Source of the DNA: Gorsachius magnificus | Taxonomy: Eukaryota; Chordata; Aves; Pelecaniformes; Ardeidae | DNA length: 64,000 nucleotides | NCBI GenBank assembly: GCA_034008185.1 | Contig: CM067084.1 | Span: 4,855,385 to 4,919,384 of the forward strand | Direction: 5' to 3' | In this document: piece by piece, positions 38,760 to 51,300 of the stretch | Position numbering within the stretch: the stretch's first letter is position 1 | Layout of the letters: every line of letters begins with the position of its first letter | Program-made: the position numbers and the translations under genes | Notes under the pieces: model-generated | Seen by the model: the letters and a program-made list of their open reading frames with translations, nothing else | Database searches by the model: none | What the model was told of the DNA's origin: nothing

Positions 38760-40845
38760 TTACAGTACTATGTCCTTTCCAACCAGCTAATGCAAGCATT
38801 GCATCATATATGTCTGCACATTACTTCAACACAAGGACAGACCATCCCGCTTAGGCTGATAAAAGAGAACAGAGTTAGATTTAGCAGATTCTTGTTGATT
38901 GTAGCATATATAGCAATATAATGAAAAAGTACAGGTGTAAATTTTTTAGCATTTAGACTATCAAGCAGGACAACATCCTGATTATTCAGTGAAAGGCTTC
39001 TACACCTAACTAAAATAAAACCATGGTAAAAGAGAAGTCAGTTTGTTCAATAGCACTGTAGCAAGGGGAATACCAAAGTCAGGTGTTATCATATGAATAA
39101 AAATACTCCCTTTCAAACATCTTCTCTTTCTGTTAAACCCCACAGTTCTGCCACATTTAAAATTCCATCTGTCCTTAATTTACGGCATATTTTATCCCAG
39201 GAAAAACATACTGATATCAGAAATTCTGCATTACAGATAAAGTCCCAAAGTTAAAATAAACATAAAACATCCTGCTGTAAATTCCTGTAGCAAAAAAATG
39301 GGAAAAATCCACTCTTCTTTAAATATCTCTAGTGAATTTCAAATAATAAACATGAAAAAAAATTGTAAAATTCAAATGAAGGTGAATAGATTTTAATTGG
39401 TTGTATTTGACAAGTTATTCCAATAAGAAAGTCATCTTTAACTGTAAGCAATGTCGGCCATGCATCCTGAAAGTTAAAACTGAAAACAGAAATAAAATAC
39501 AAGAAGCAAGAGCCATACTTTGTCAGTAAGCTTTCCACTGATGGCAAAAATAAGAGAGAAGTGACACCATACTTGCATTAATAAGAATGATAATAAAATA
39601 TAGCTGGGATTAGCATTTGAGAAGCTAAGGCACATGGACCAAAACGCCTGGTGAAAGTAATGCCTGACCAATTACTTTTTAACTAAAGTTCTTAAAATAA
39701 TGAGAACCGAATCTGACATTTAAAGGAAAGAACAAGAACACTTGTCTACTTAATTATCTTAAGCCTGAAAGCATTTCAGTCCTATACTTTTTCCTTTCAT
39801 TACAGCATTATATAAGCAGCATTAGAACAGGAGGAATACCAGGTCTTATACCTCAGTAATTTCACTTTCTATAAAAAAGGTCTCCACACTATCTCAGCAG
39901 CAAAATAATGCGCTATCGCAGTTTAGAACTCCGCTGCTTTGACGTACTGATAAATATTTAGGTGGAGTTTTCTGCTGTGTTTTAGTTTTTATTTTTTTCT
40001 CTTGACTCTCTGCCTCAGGATAACTACAGACTGATAGTACCTGTTGTTACTATAGATTTCGTAATACCTCACTAGAATACCTTGTCAGGCCCGCTTCCCT
40101 AATTACAACAGTCATGCCCGAGGGAAAGACATTGCTATCACAAGGCTGAGACTTCGATTTTTAAACCTTGGGAGAAAAATCATGCTAGAATTGCTTCCAG
40201 AAGACTCCCTACCCTCTACAGTGCGGTGGAGGAATTTTACCCTGGTGAGTTGACCTTTACACAAAAAACAGTAACACAAAATGAAAGTTACATGGGGCAG
40301 GAAACAGGGACTACTTGTTTATAAACATTTTGGGAAACTAGCTACTATAAGCTTGATGATTTTAACGAAGCTTTGGGTGAAATATGACAAAACTGTTTCT
40401 AATGTGTTCATAAAGCCTTTCTTGGTTTGTTTTTTGTTGGTTGTTTTTTAAACAGTATTACACTTTCCATGTTTCTGAAGAGTAAATAAATAATATTATT
40501 ATTTAATACCACTTTTGGGATCTGTTGGTTCTGACATGACTGGGACTGTTCCTAGTTCAGACCAACCTGTAGCTCCACCACAACCTGAAGCATCAGTGAC
40601 AGTAAATCCATCCCATCAGGGTGTTTCCTTTAAGAGCCTCTGTTGGCAAGAGACAAGGTAAGGACATTGCAACCTATTTTATTCACATTTCATAAATGAT
40701 AGCAGAAGCCGTGCCACAAATAAAGATGCAGAAAAGGTGGCTGAGTTGGTGGTTTGTTTTTTGAGGGGGTGGGTAATGAGTAATGTTACTTTTGTAAGAC
40801 CAGTTTCTAACAAAAAGATTCAGCAGTTCAGATATTTTCTATCCT
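38760..40845. other. Non-coding stretch between CR1 fragments
   Basis: This is AT-rich sequence with no recognisable gene, RNA or repeat family. Minus-strand frames near 39.33-39.67 kb carry a good acceptor-like TTTTCAGTTTTAACTTTCAG but no convincing donor. I see nothing else to annotate. Confidence 0.55.
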
Positions 40846-40849
40846 TGGT

Positions 40850-40968
40850 AATGCTCAAAACAAGGCCCTGAACAACCCAGTCTAGTTAGACCCACTCAGA
40901 CTGGAAAGTTAGACTAGCTGATCTCCAGCTTCCCTTCCAGCTTAAGTTATTCTATCATTATAGATGAC
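40850..40968 (+). mobile_element. CR1 LINE 3'-terminal fragment
   Basis: The stretch CTGAACAACCCAGTCTAGTT, AGTTAGACTAGCTGATCTCC, CTTCCCTTCCAGCTTAAG and the ending TTATTCTATCATTATAG follows the order of the CR1 3' UTR and its terminal ATTCTATG-type repeats, on the plus strand. It is a typical severely 5'-truncated insertion of about 120 bp, diverged from the consensus. There is no coding content. Confidence 0.8.
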
Positions 40969-40969
40969 A

Positions 40970-43900
40970 TAATTAATATTACTGTTGGCAGAGGCTCCGT
41001 TCAGAATGTTGGTCATCTTCAAGTAAATTATAACACTAACAGAAGTCTATAACAAAATAGAAGTTTTGCAGATGTAAATATTTTTTCTCAAAGAAAAATT
41101 GCCTAGACTTTACCAACAGGATGCTCTAAACTAATTTCTTAACTGAAACCACCAGCTGAGTTAGCAAAATCTCTTGTAGGCTGAAATATGTAAAAGAACT
41201 TTTGAAAACAGGGATTCTGCATATTAATTTCCCTCAGTAGAAACTGGCTGCTTTGATTCCAGCATATGGTTGAACCATATTCCACCTCATTAAGTTGTTG
41301 CACAGCTAGTAACAGAGATGGTATAAACACAGAAAAGTAGTATTTTCTGTGCCATTATCATGATAGTTTTCTGAATGCTGTTTACTATAAGCACATGGAA
41401 CTCAGATGTTTTAACAGCTCAGTGTTGTCACATAAAGCTGCACGCTGGAATAGAATGCCCTATCAACAAGGCTACAATTGCTCATGAATTTCTTATTGTA
41501 TCTAAAAACTACAGGTCAAAACTGTATTTTTCATTTGAAAAAAAAAATCAAAACCAACCCCCAAACTTTCTTTGTAAAACAAAAATTACATATATCCACT
41601 ATTTTTCAGTAAGCAAAACCAGGTTGACTACAAAAACAGAACTCTGGGATTTAATGGAGAAAACTTTTCTAAAGTAATTGCAAAATATCTGAGGAACTCA
41701 AGCTTATCTGTTAATTATTCATGTTTCTGTTTTCATTTCCAACTACTCTGGAGCTGCTGATGCTGGCACTCTCTACTAGGTTTAAGCATCCTTTCAGCTC
41801 AACTCTGCCAAATTAAACTGTCACTTTCTATTAAAAAATCTATAGCAGGAGGTTTTTAATCTTCTGATTTATACTTTGTAATAGGAAGTCAAAGTTTAAA
41901 TTAGGACAGTATCAGCTTATGAAATAAAGCCTAAGCAGTGCAGTGACAACCACCACTGAAGAAAAACTTCCTGCCTGCATCAAAGTGCACAGCAGAGCAG
42001 TTTTAGTTTCTATCTTTTTAAAGGTTTTCTTTTACAAAGTCTCAATTCAGTCTCACACTCTTATTTAAACTAGCATTGCCCATAGATTCTGACAGAATAC
42101 ATCTGAAGGAAGATATCACTTGCCACCAAGTGTCTGAACTGTACCTGACTTTATTGGCCTGCTACACCTGCAGCCTGGCTGCCTTTCAATGTATTAACCA
42201 GGCAGTGCATAATTCAGTGGAATTAACATTTCCTTATGTGAGCTGCTCCTTTTGAAACTTTCCTAAGGAACTAGGGGCTCCACATTTCACTGTGATGAAA
42301 ATTAAACTAAACCAACTTTTGTAATGAAACAGCTTTATAAAATATTATTTTCTCTCCTTTCTTGTGGAATTCTTAAAAAAGAAAACAGAATATATTAATC
42401 GTTTATTTATTCCCCTTTAACACTATCTTGCCTTTACATTTTTTTCTTCCTAAGCATTTCTACTTTGTCTTCTCCAATACCACATATGGTATGGTAAACA
42501 TGTATTTCTTGAATCGGTAGATTAGTATTTAAAAATAGAAAATGAACTTCCAGGATTTGAGTTTTCTTTTTATTAAGTTCTACTCTCAGTCTTGCTTACT
42601 ACAAAAGTTTAACTCCCTTTGCTCCCAGGTTAGGAAATGAAATATTCTCTTGATACCAAGAAGTTATATTTTAGTATATACTACATTGATTTTTTATTTT
42701 TTTTTGTAATACACAACATGAGAGAAGTTTTTGCACACTGAATGAACAAGACATCTCATGAGGCAACAGGACAATGAAGTCTCCAAACTGATTTATCAGT
42801 TTTGCAGTGTTTGGAAGAAGAATTTGTATTCCACATGCCTCCCCCAATAAACTCCAAAGCCTTAGCCTCCAAGGGCTTTATCTATTTATTAGTTTCTGTA
42901 TTAATTTGATGGTACAGGCCACCAACGGCTTTACATAAAGCCCTTTACTAGCCATACAGCCCCTTTCATCAGCTTCTGGCTCCCACCAAAATGTTAACTC
43001 AGTGACAGCTGCATCACAGCGTAACACCGTTCACCAACTTCTCCTTTGCTGTCCTGCTCATATCAGATTAATCTAGTCTATTTGATCTGAGCAGATATAT
43101 GAGGTCTTCTCTGTCTGGGTGATATCAGTAAGTATGCTATGCCAGTGACAAAGTCATAACAATACATGCATATAATTTCATATATATAGTTTTTTGTACA
43201 TGTAAACATACACACACACATCATTACCCACCAGCAACGGCTGTTTGGATTTAAATGTAGATGACACTGCTAGATATAGCAGAGATTATTTAATTAGAAA
43301 ATACTTACCAAGAATTATTTGCATGGCACCCATAACTGACAGAGACAGACATAACATTGTAGAAAGGTGACCAGAATGTAAAATAATTCTCAAATTCCAC
43401 TCATTCCCTCAGAAGTCTTTGCTACTGAAAGGCACCAAAAATAGTCATTTCAGGGGTGGGCCTTCTTACAAATCTCTCGCCCTACTAATATCACCTGCAA
43501 ATCCTGCTCAACCATATATGAGAGCGATGACATTTGAGGAATTTGCCCCTGCATATGTAAAGCAGAATGATCATCTAAAAACAATTTTCTAAAACCAAAG
43601 TTGTGATCTTCTCCAAGAAGAATTTCAGACATAACGCTCCATGATACTATGTAATGACCGCATGAAGGGACTGATTCAAAAGAGCTTATGAAACTAGGGC
43701 ATCTATTCCCTCCTACACAGGAAATCGGCTTTTTTTCTCTATTTACACTGAGATTATCTTTCTGAGGTAGAGCTGAAGAAAATTCAGTCACAAGATGTGC
43801 TCCTGACAAGGGGAAAGTGACCTCAACATGGGAGAAACAGAATTTATTATTAGGGTTACTGTAACACAATGGCTCATAAAACTATTATTTACTGCAATCA

Positions 43901-44930
43901 CTAGCACTCTTTCCATCATGTCATGTCTCATTTTGAGATCATTTTTAAAGAAGTTTAAATTGCTTATAATCTTGTTATGACATCTTTATCTTGTCACATG
44001 AAATTTTACTCCCTTTCTTCTTTTATCCCAGGGATCTTTAGTTCACTCCTACTATTAATAGATGTTAGACCCTCTGTCTGGCTCAGCATGGACTGATATG
44101 CTGTAATTCACTGGAGCCAACAGTTACAACTGTGGCTCAGCCAGAATTTTCTCTCTTTTTAAAATGACTGCACAGACTGAGCAAGAAAAGAGATCAGCAA
44201 GGAAAATATGTAAGCTGACTATAATACAGTTAGTACACAGCACTGAGAGGCTGCAGGAGGATAATTAAACTGGGTAAAAAGCCTCATCTATACAAAGATT
44301 TTAGAAAGGACTGTTGAAACAGTCCTTCTACAGCATGAAGTCCTAAATATTGCCAATTATATTCTATCAGGGTTTGAGAGACTCAATTCCTGGATAACTT
44401 TGAAGAATAAAGGTACACTAAAAGCTACAGTTAAAATGTATTATTTATTTTTTATATACCTGCCATAACATTCAAATTTAATTTAGGCTTTAGCAACTGG
44501 AAGGTTGCTAGGTATCTATTCAGTCACAATACAAGAAGTTACAGCCTTTCATGTATATGGAATTTTTGAGATAAAGACAGAAAGAATCCATCTCTCTTCT
44601 CTGCACCAGTGAGATCTTATGCACAGGGTGGGGAGTGCTCAGGATATACTGAGCACAGACATGATGCATCATCTTCATGTTCCTCTCTCCCAGAACTTTA
44701 GAGTCAAAGAGCTCCTACAGGAGGCAGTACCAAAAAGACTCCTTTTGTTGAATCAAGATGAAACTTTTCTTCAAAGCTTATTATTGTACACAATTGGAAT
44801 ACAAGCCCTTTAATGTTGCTCTAAAAGCAATCAAAACTTCTACTGCAGTAAACAAGGTCCAAACACCCCTCTTAAAGAGCAAGGCAACCACAATACAACG
44901 TAACTGCTGCTTCCTGTGCTTGGTTTATAC
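40970..44930. other. AT-rich non-coding stretch, no gene recognised
   Basis: No named gene or repeat family is seen here, only a short (CA)n at 43210-43220. A 139-codon minus-strand frame at 43450-43869 is the longest in this part and has no known domain. A possible 27-nt microexon at 43309-43335 (acceptor TCTGTCTCTGTCAG, donor CTTG|GTAAGTATTT on the minus strand) has strong splice signals but too little sequence to judge. Confidence 0.55.
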
Positions 44931-44934
44931 TTAC

Positions 44935-45038
44935 TACTATTCTTTTGTGCTGAGCCACATTTGCTTTTTGTATCCACTCTTTCCCTTGTAATGAGAGCCT
45001 GTCCTCAAAATCCCATTGCAATAAGTTACACAGATTAA
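44935..45038 (-). CDS. Low-confidence candidate exon (104 nt)
   Basis: The minus-strand donor AGTA|GTAAGTAT is strong, and 34 codons are open before it, including DRLSLQGKEWIQKANVAQHK. The acceptor (ACTTCTTGCATAG) is modest and lies inside a 25-bp tandem duplication. An ancient LINE fragment begins about 30 bp upstream. The peptide looks coding-like but matches nothing I recognise. The overlap with repeat structure lowers confidence. Confidence 0.18.
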
Positions 45039-45067
45039 CTATGCAAGAAGTTACACACATTAACTAC
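45018..45067. repeat. Imperfect 25-bp tandem duplication
   Basis: GCAATAAGTTACACAGATTAACTAT at 45018-45042 is followed directly by GCAAGAAGTTACACACATTAACTAC, a copy with three substitutions. The pair borders the old CR1/L3-type fragment. It is probably local slippage. No motif of known function is visible. Confidence 0.8.
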
Positions 45068-45320
45068 ATAGAGTGAAGAAGTATTCCTTCTTCTGTTTCA
45101 AACCTATGACCTGCTGCTTCATTTGAGGCTCTCTAGTTACCATATCACCGTTTTCATGATTTCTTAAGCATTTTTGCCCTCTCTGCCCTCCACACAGTTC
45201 TTGCATTTCCAAACTGAAGAGATTGTTTAAAGCAGCGGTCCCTTACATAGGAGTCATTCCACACTTCTGATCTTCATCTCTACAAGATCTCATACCTGCT
45301 TTTATCAGTTTTTCATGATC
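45064..45320 (-). mobile_element. Ancient CR1/L3-type LINE fragment
   Basis: The order of diagnostic pieces follows the minus-strand reading of the CR1/L3 3' region: a TTCCTTCTTCTGTTTCAAACC block, CTCTAGTTACCATATCA, TTTCATGATTTCTTAA, TTTCCAAACTGAAGAG and ACATAGGAGTCATTCCACAC, then TCTGATCTTC. Divergence is much higher than in the other CR1 copies here, so this is an older insertion. Both ends are diffuse. The family call rests on memory of the consensus layout, not an alignment. Confidence 0.65.
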
Positions 45321-45324
45321 TTTT

Positions 45325-48300
45325 TCCTCCTATCACATAAAAAATAGGAGGACCTAACTTTCTGGGATGACTGCAGCTGCCAGTAATGAGACAAGAGTGA
45401 AATTCTAGTTCTCATCACCTGTGTAACAAACAGGATACAACAATGGCATCACAGCCGCTCTTCTCCCCCCTCTCTCTTTTAAGCCTCATCCACTTCATTC
45501 ACTTTGCTCACATGAAAAACTGAGACATCCCATTATGTAGGAGAAATTAAAATGACAGAGAACATCAGAAATTAAATACTGTGATAACTGTTCCCCGCTA
45601 CATTTTCTGCACTGGAGCAGCACAAATGGGGCAGATAGTCACCATATGAATTACACATTATTAACTTTAATTATTCAACACCAAGAGGAATATTTTCATC
45701 AGAAGATTTAGAGAATGCATTTCTCCCGTACGGCCATTTTTCAAGAATGGGGTAATTTAAGACATCTTTTTACTTAGCATGCCCAATTGGCTAACTTACT
45801 CACATGGGAACAGGTAAGACTTTAAACACCCTTCACACTTTGCATAGTCTGTAAGCTGAACAACTACATTCACTGAGACTGTTCAGGGGTTTTTTACTAT
45901 TATAAACAGCAGTGAATGGGTACAAACAATCAGTACTGTAAATCAGGCGACTCCTGAAGATGAATACCACTAATAAATGTGACAGAATCTCTAACAGAAT
46001 ACACAGAACCTGTTGAGCTCTATTTCCATTCAAGCAAACAGTTTAAATGATCCCATCCCTCCATGAGAAAGCACCTCCTCACAGCAAGGGTTAATGGAAG
46101 GAAGGGCTTCTCTGCAGTCCAAAGCTTTTCTGAAAAAGGCATGGTCACTCCATGCTAGAAATCAGTTATAGCAATTGCCTTTCTGGTGCCTTCAGGAAGG
46201 TTATTGTTACTTATATTCCCACAGGGAACTAAGCATTCAGATGGTCAGCATATACATGCACTTTTTTTTTTTTTTAAAGGGGGCAGGGGTATACCAAATC
46301 AGTGATTTAATGCACAAACTTTTATAATGCACATGTTTCTTTAAGGTGCATATCTTCCTTGCATGCACAATTAGCTCCAAGTGGTACACTACTGTGCCTC
46401 ACAGGGGCACACAAAACACTTACCTTTCCCGATGTTTGACATCCAGAACAGACTCGGTGCCAAACGGGATGGGTTTATCACAGTTTTTGGGTGGGTGCTC
46501 CAAGCTTGCCTTAGCATGGCTTTCTATTGTTCTTGTTGTTTATGAATCTGATTCAATACCTGTAATTTAAAAGTTAGAAACAGTTTCCTTGATTTTCCAC
46601 TGACCTGAACTGAAAGAGAGCTTCCTTAATCTTAGCAGATAAATCATAAATTAAATTCTATCGATAATAGTAACCACTGACTGGAGAAAATAAGCAAAAT
46701 TTTGATTTAAGCAGTCAGCCTATTCAGGTTCTCTTAAAGAGGATAAAATTAAAAAGTATGGAGAAAAAAAACATTAAGAAACTATAACACAGTGAGATCT
46801 TAACAAGGGTGGGCAGGAGACAACATAAAGCAGCCATTTTTGCCCCACTCTCAGAAGCATATAGGTGCATATCAGTTCTGGTAAAGTACATGATAGGAGA
46901 CCTCCAGGATACCTTTCAACGGATTTTCAAGTAGGCTCAAATAATCCTAATTGACTTTTTGCTTCTTAATTGGAGAACTGGAAACTGCTGGAAGAGTACT
47001 TCTGTCTTAGAGATTCCTGCCCCAATGCAGTTTGTCCTGATATTTGATTAACTGTCACTATTTTCTTCATGCTCTGCTAACTGTATTCTAAAGGAGACTT
47101 TCTCTGATAATAGTTTCAAATGCCAATTGTTGTGACAGAGACTCTTCTCCTTTGAATTGTTTTGATCTTTGATGAAGACAGATCACCTTTCTCTTTGCTG
47201 AAATCTAAGGTGATAGCCTCTGAAGCTCTCCAGCATACCTCTGCCCCTACAAGGTACGTGTGATATTCTACTTTTACCAGGAAAAGATAAAAAAAGGTAA
47301 TTATTATAATAACTGAACTGAAAAATATAAAAATAATATTTAAAAAATACATTAAGACTAGGATCTATACATTTGAGGACATACCTTGGAAAAATTATCA
47401 GTTATTGTAATGCTATGTGAGAAATTAAGTTACAGTTATATAGATCTACCCTTTATGAAAGGCTTATTAGCCCATATTAGTCCACACAGCATTGCCTGTG
47501 ATCTTTTCTAAGGATTATGAGGCTATATGTGAACTGCAGGGAAAGTTTGTGTTCCAGCAAGCCTGTAGTTCTGCCACCTTTATAATTTGTCTTTTTCCTT
47601 CTGAATTAAAAAGTTAACAGTGCAGCTAACAGGTACATGTGAAAGCATGGTTGCAAAATTGCTGCCTGCTTCCCTCTCCAAGCAGTTCCAATAACAACTT
47701 CATAAAGCAACAAAGAAATAAGAACTTAGTAGTTCAGGGAAAAAAATCAACTATAATACCAAGTAAATGTTATTGGATAACGGAAAAGTTATTCTAATGC
47801 AGCAAATATCTACTCGTACAACTTCTCAAATTCAGAGATTTAATAACTGTACCCTTCAAATAGCACCAACAAGTAATTTTTTATTTTTTTTTGGTAATCC
47901 ACAATGTTCATTTTAATATTTTCATTATACCACTGTGGAACAAAATAGCATGAGTGACTTTCTGGACTAAAGGACAGCAATAAAGGAGGAAAATCTAGTT
48001 TTCCATCCATCATACTTTGTAGTTTGGCTTATTTGTGAATCCAAGTACTCACCAATTTGGGATTTCAAGTAGTCCAAAATTCATGCCCTGAGGAAACTTT
48101 TGGAAGTGTATTAAAACTTTTTTCCAAGTGATCTTTGTCTCTGCTTCTACAGTATATTTAAACAAATCGGCATCCAGTGACAGTTTACTGCAACAGAGAA
48201 AAAGAAATGTTGTTGTAGCAGACATAGAAAGAGGAAATGCCTCCCCAGCATATGCCTGAAAAAGGAATTCTAACAGAATTCTGCATCTGGAAAAAGACTG

Positions 48301-51300
48301 GATACTTTCATTTTTTTCCCCAAAGTACATTATAATTCACTGCAGATCAATATAAATTTCCTGAAAACCTCAGAATGTTTTTGGTTTGGCCACTACATTG
48401 AAGCCTCATGTAATCACTACGATCAAATTCAGCTGCATTAGCATAAGTGCATCAGATCTTAACCTTCCACCTGTCAAAGATCTATAAGTTGGTTTTGGTT
48501 TTGTTTTGTTTGGGTTTGTTTTTTTTTTAACCTATACAGTGTCATGTCAATCTCACCAAAACCAGCAGAAATGTCTAGTGAACTTTCACTTTTCTTTGAG
48601 AGTTTTCTCTATATCATCTACTATGGCTCTATCCTTCATTGTAACCATTTATATTCTATCTCCAGTTACTACATCTGGATACATTTGGTAGGTAAAACTC
48701 ATTTCAGTGTACCTACTGGTATATCAGTCAGGCTCTACCCTTCCAGCAATATGAACAGAATGGTAAGTCACAAAAATTTCACAAATTACCTCACCTCATT
48801 TGAGCCTCAGTGACTTTGAAATACTGGTGTCTTAATTCAGTATCATGCAACATCTCAATCATCTACTTAAGCCCTGATGGAAATCGCATGGGACAAACAA
48901 AATACTGACGTTACAGGACATTCGTTCCTTTAATGAAGTCGGGTGTTCCTCCCCAGTATTTCCTTCTCTTAATGGCCAGTTGTACTCATGGAATACATCC
49001 TTATTCCATGCTAGTTTCATGTCGACCATGACAGCTGCCAGTGAACTATCGGAGGCTTTACAAGTGGCCAAAGCCTGTGAAGTTCTCTCAAGGACACCAG
49101 TGACCAGTCTCTCACTACTTGTTAAGAGACAGGGCAGGGAGATTCTGTCCTGGACATCACTGGTAGAAAAAGCCAGAGTCATGGGACAAAAAATGAAATT
49201 AACTGCACTATTTGGAGAACACAAGAACAAAGCAACACGCTGGCTACTCTACTTGAAACATCGGTGCTGCTTTTAAGACACAAAGATGCATGAGGCTTTC
49301 TGGCTCCACATAATCCGAATCTTCTGTAGTTTTAGAAGTAGTCCCAGCAACCTACATCTAAACCACACAAACCTGTGTGCATTTTGAGACTGTATCACTT
49401 CCAGTGTATTGCTTTTGTAAGAAGAGCAAAACAATCACTACATAGAAATAAGCTGATTTTTTATTATCCTTGTTGCACAAGTTACACCATGTTATTAAAT
49501 TGCCTCCTAATTCTTAATAGAGAAATCAACGAATTTCTCCAAGCAAATGCCATTAAATAAAAGCCATCTGCTTAGATTCTCACAGATTTATTGTGGGGTT
49601 ACTGGGGGCATTTTATTTTTTTCTCATCTGAAGTTTCAAACGTCAGACAAGTTATTCTAGAAGTTCAGAAGAGGTAAAACTACAAAGCACCTAAATTGTT
49701 TAGGTCAATAATGAGAACAACAAGCAAGAGCAAAACAAAATTTTCAAAGACTCAGTATTTTCTTCCTAACACAACCGAGAAGCTTGACTTCTGGACTCGC
49801 AAGAGAAGTGTAGTATACTCAAAGTGGGAAGCAGTTCTTTCATTTCCTCGAAACATAAATAACATTACCGTTTCTAACTTTCAGATCAGTATGTACGGTT
49901 TTGTTGTTTTCCCAAGAGTTGTTTCAGACTGTATCTTCTCATTATTAAAAATACCTGACATAGAAAATTTGAGGGCACTAGTGCTAATTTAATTGTTTCT
50001 TTTAATACAAGTATGGATTAAAATTACAAGCGGATCATCTCAAAAAAAAAAAAAGACCAGGGTACAAATAAAATGTGTGAAGTGACAGCTCTTATGTTTA
50101 TCTTAACTAATGAAGCTAAATGTATCTTAAATGCCTAGCTGAAAAATTGGAGAACGTTTACAGAATCATTTATGTAAATAACCTTTGCCCACGTATAAAG
50201 CCATTGCTTCCAAACTTGGAGTTCTGGCCAAAGTCATAGGTATAGCCGAAGTTAAACTATGCAGTCCTTCAAAACAGGAGAGTAAAGCAACATCCTGAAT
50301 GATGGGAAACCAATGATTTTTGCATGTTCAGTTTTACTGAAACACTATAAAAAAAGTTTAAATTCTAACACAGCGACAGATGTGCCATTAAGACTGGCTA
50401 ATAGTAAAACAGAAGGGACTTCTTTAAAAGTTCTAATCTCCCAATGCCATCACTTCTTACCATCAGGTGACAGCATTGTGCAACTCTTCCAATTCCCTGA
50501 TTTATTTGGGCATAGAGGAGCACGTGTAACATTACAGAATTCTAGAAGGAGATGTACTGCAAGCTGTAACTATCAGAATAAATATGGGGGCTGTTTTAAG
50601 TGCACAGCTGAGGTAGCAATACATACAGCCACAAGAAGACAAAGCAAGTATGAAAACCAGATAAAACAAACCCTCCTCTTACTCCTTCTCCATTTTAAAA
50701 TCTGAAAGGATTTATACTGTCCAATGAGCTAAGGCTGCTCAATTGCATCATGACACTATTTGCTTTAAATGTATCGGTTTACTGCATCTTATTTAAAGAT
50801 GCAGCTTACAAACAAAATCCATTAAGTGTCCTTTCACCATTCTATTTGAGCACCTATCTATCCATATGCTATATACAAACCATGTAATCAGAAAAAGTCA
50901 CAGCTGAATATATCAAAATCATTTTTCTCCCTAAGAACTCATCTGCCTGGGGTCCTTGTGCTAAAAGCAGAGGAAAAACTGAGGCAAGTATCAAAATACC
51001 TGTCCTTTTCATGAAGGCACAGAGCCACAGAGACAATGGACAATTTTAGGTATCTCTGCCTGTTGCATCATCCAAAAGAGTACCTGGAAGAAGAGCAGTG
51101 TGCAGGGGTATCCAGGTTCCCTAGTTTGACAGCAGCATTGCAACTACACTGGCACAGCATGCTGGCTGTGCTGGTATGCCCTGCTTCTCATGCCCTGTTT
51201 GGTTCAGTAATAGCTTAGTCGGCTCTGTGTGGCACTGCTTTATAAAGCCATTTGCATTCTCTTCATCCCCCTTTACAGACTTTCATTCAATCAGCTAATT

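Noticed and set aside
43450..43869. 139-codon minus-strand open frame
   Set aside because: Coding-like amino-acid mix and a nearby acceptor, but no recognised domain, an ambiguous donor and chance-compatible length.
46433..46558. Minus-strand segment with a strong GTAAGT donor and AATTACAG acceptor
   Set aside because: Every frame across the interval contains a stop. It could be a decayed exon, but equally a chance donor.
48859..49230. 123-codon minus-strand frame with an acceptor-like TTGTGTTCTCCAAATAG
   Set aside because: It runs into a stop without a usable donor. The good donor downstream is in another frame separated by stops, so no consistent exon can be drawn.
50313..50705. 130-codon plus-strand open frame
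   Set aside because: Contains scattered Cys residues but no ordered zinc-binding pattern; length fits chance.
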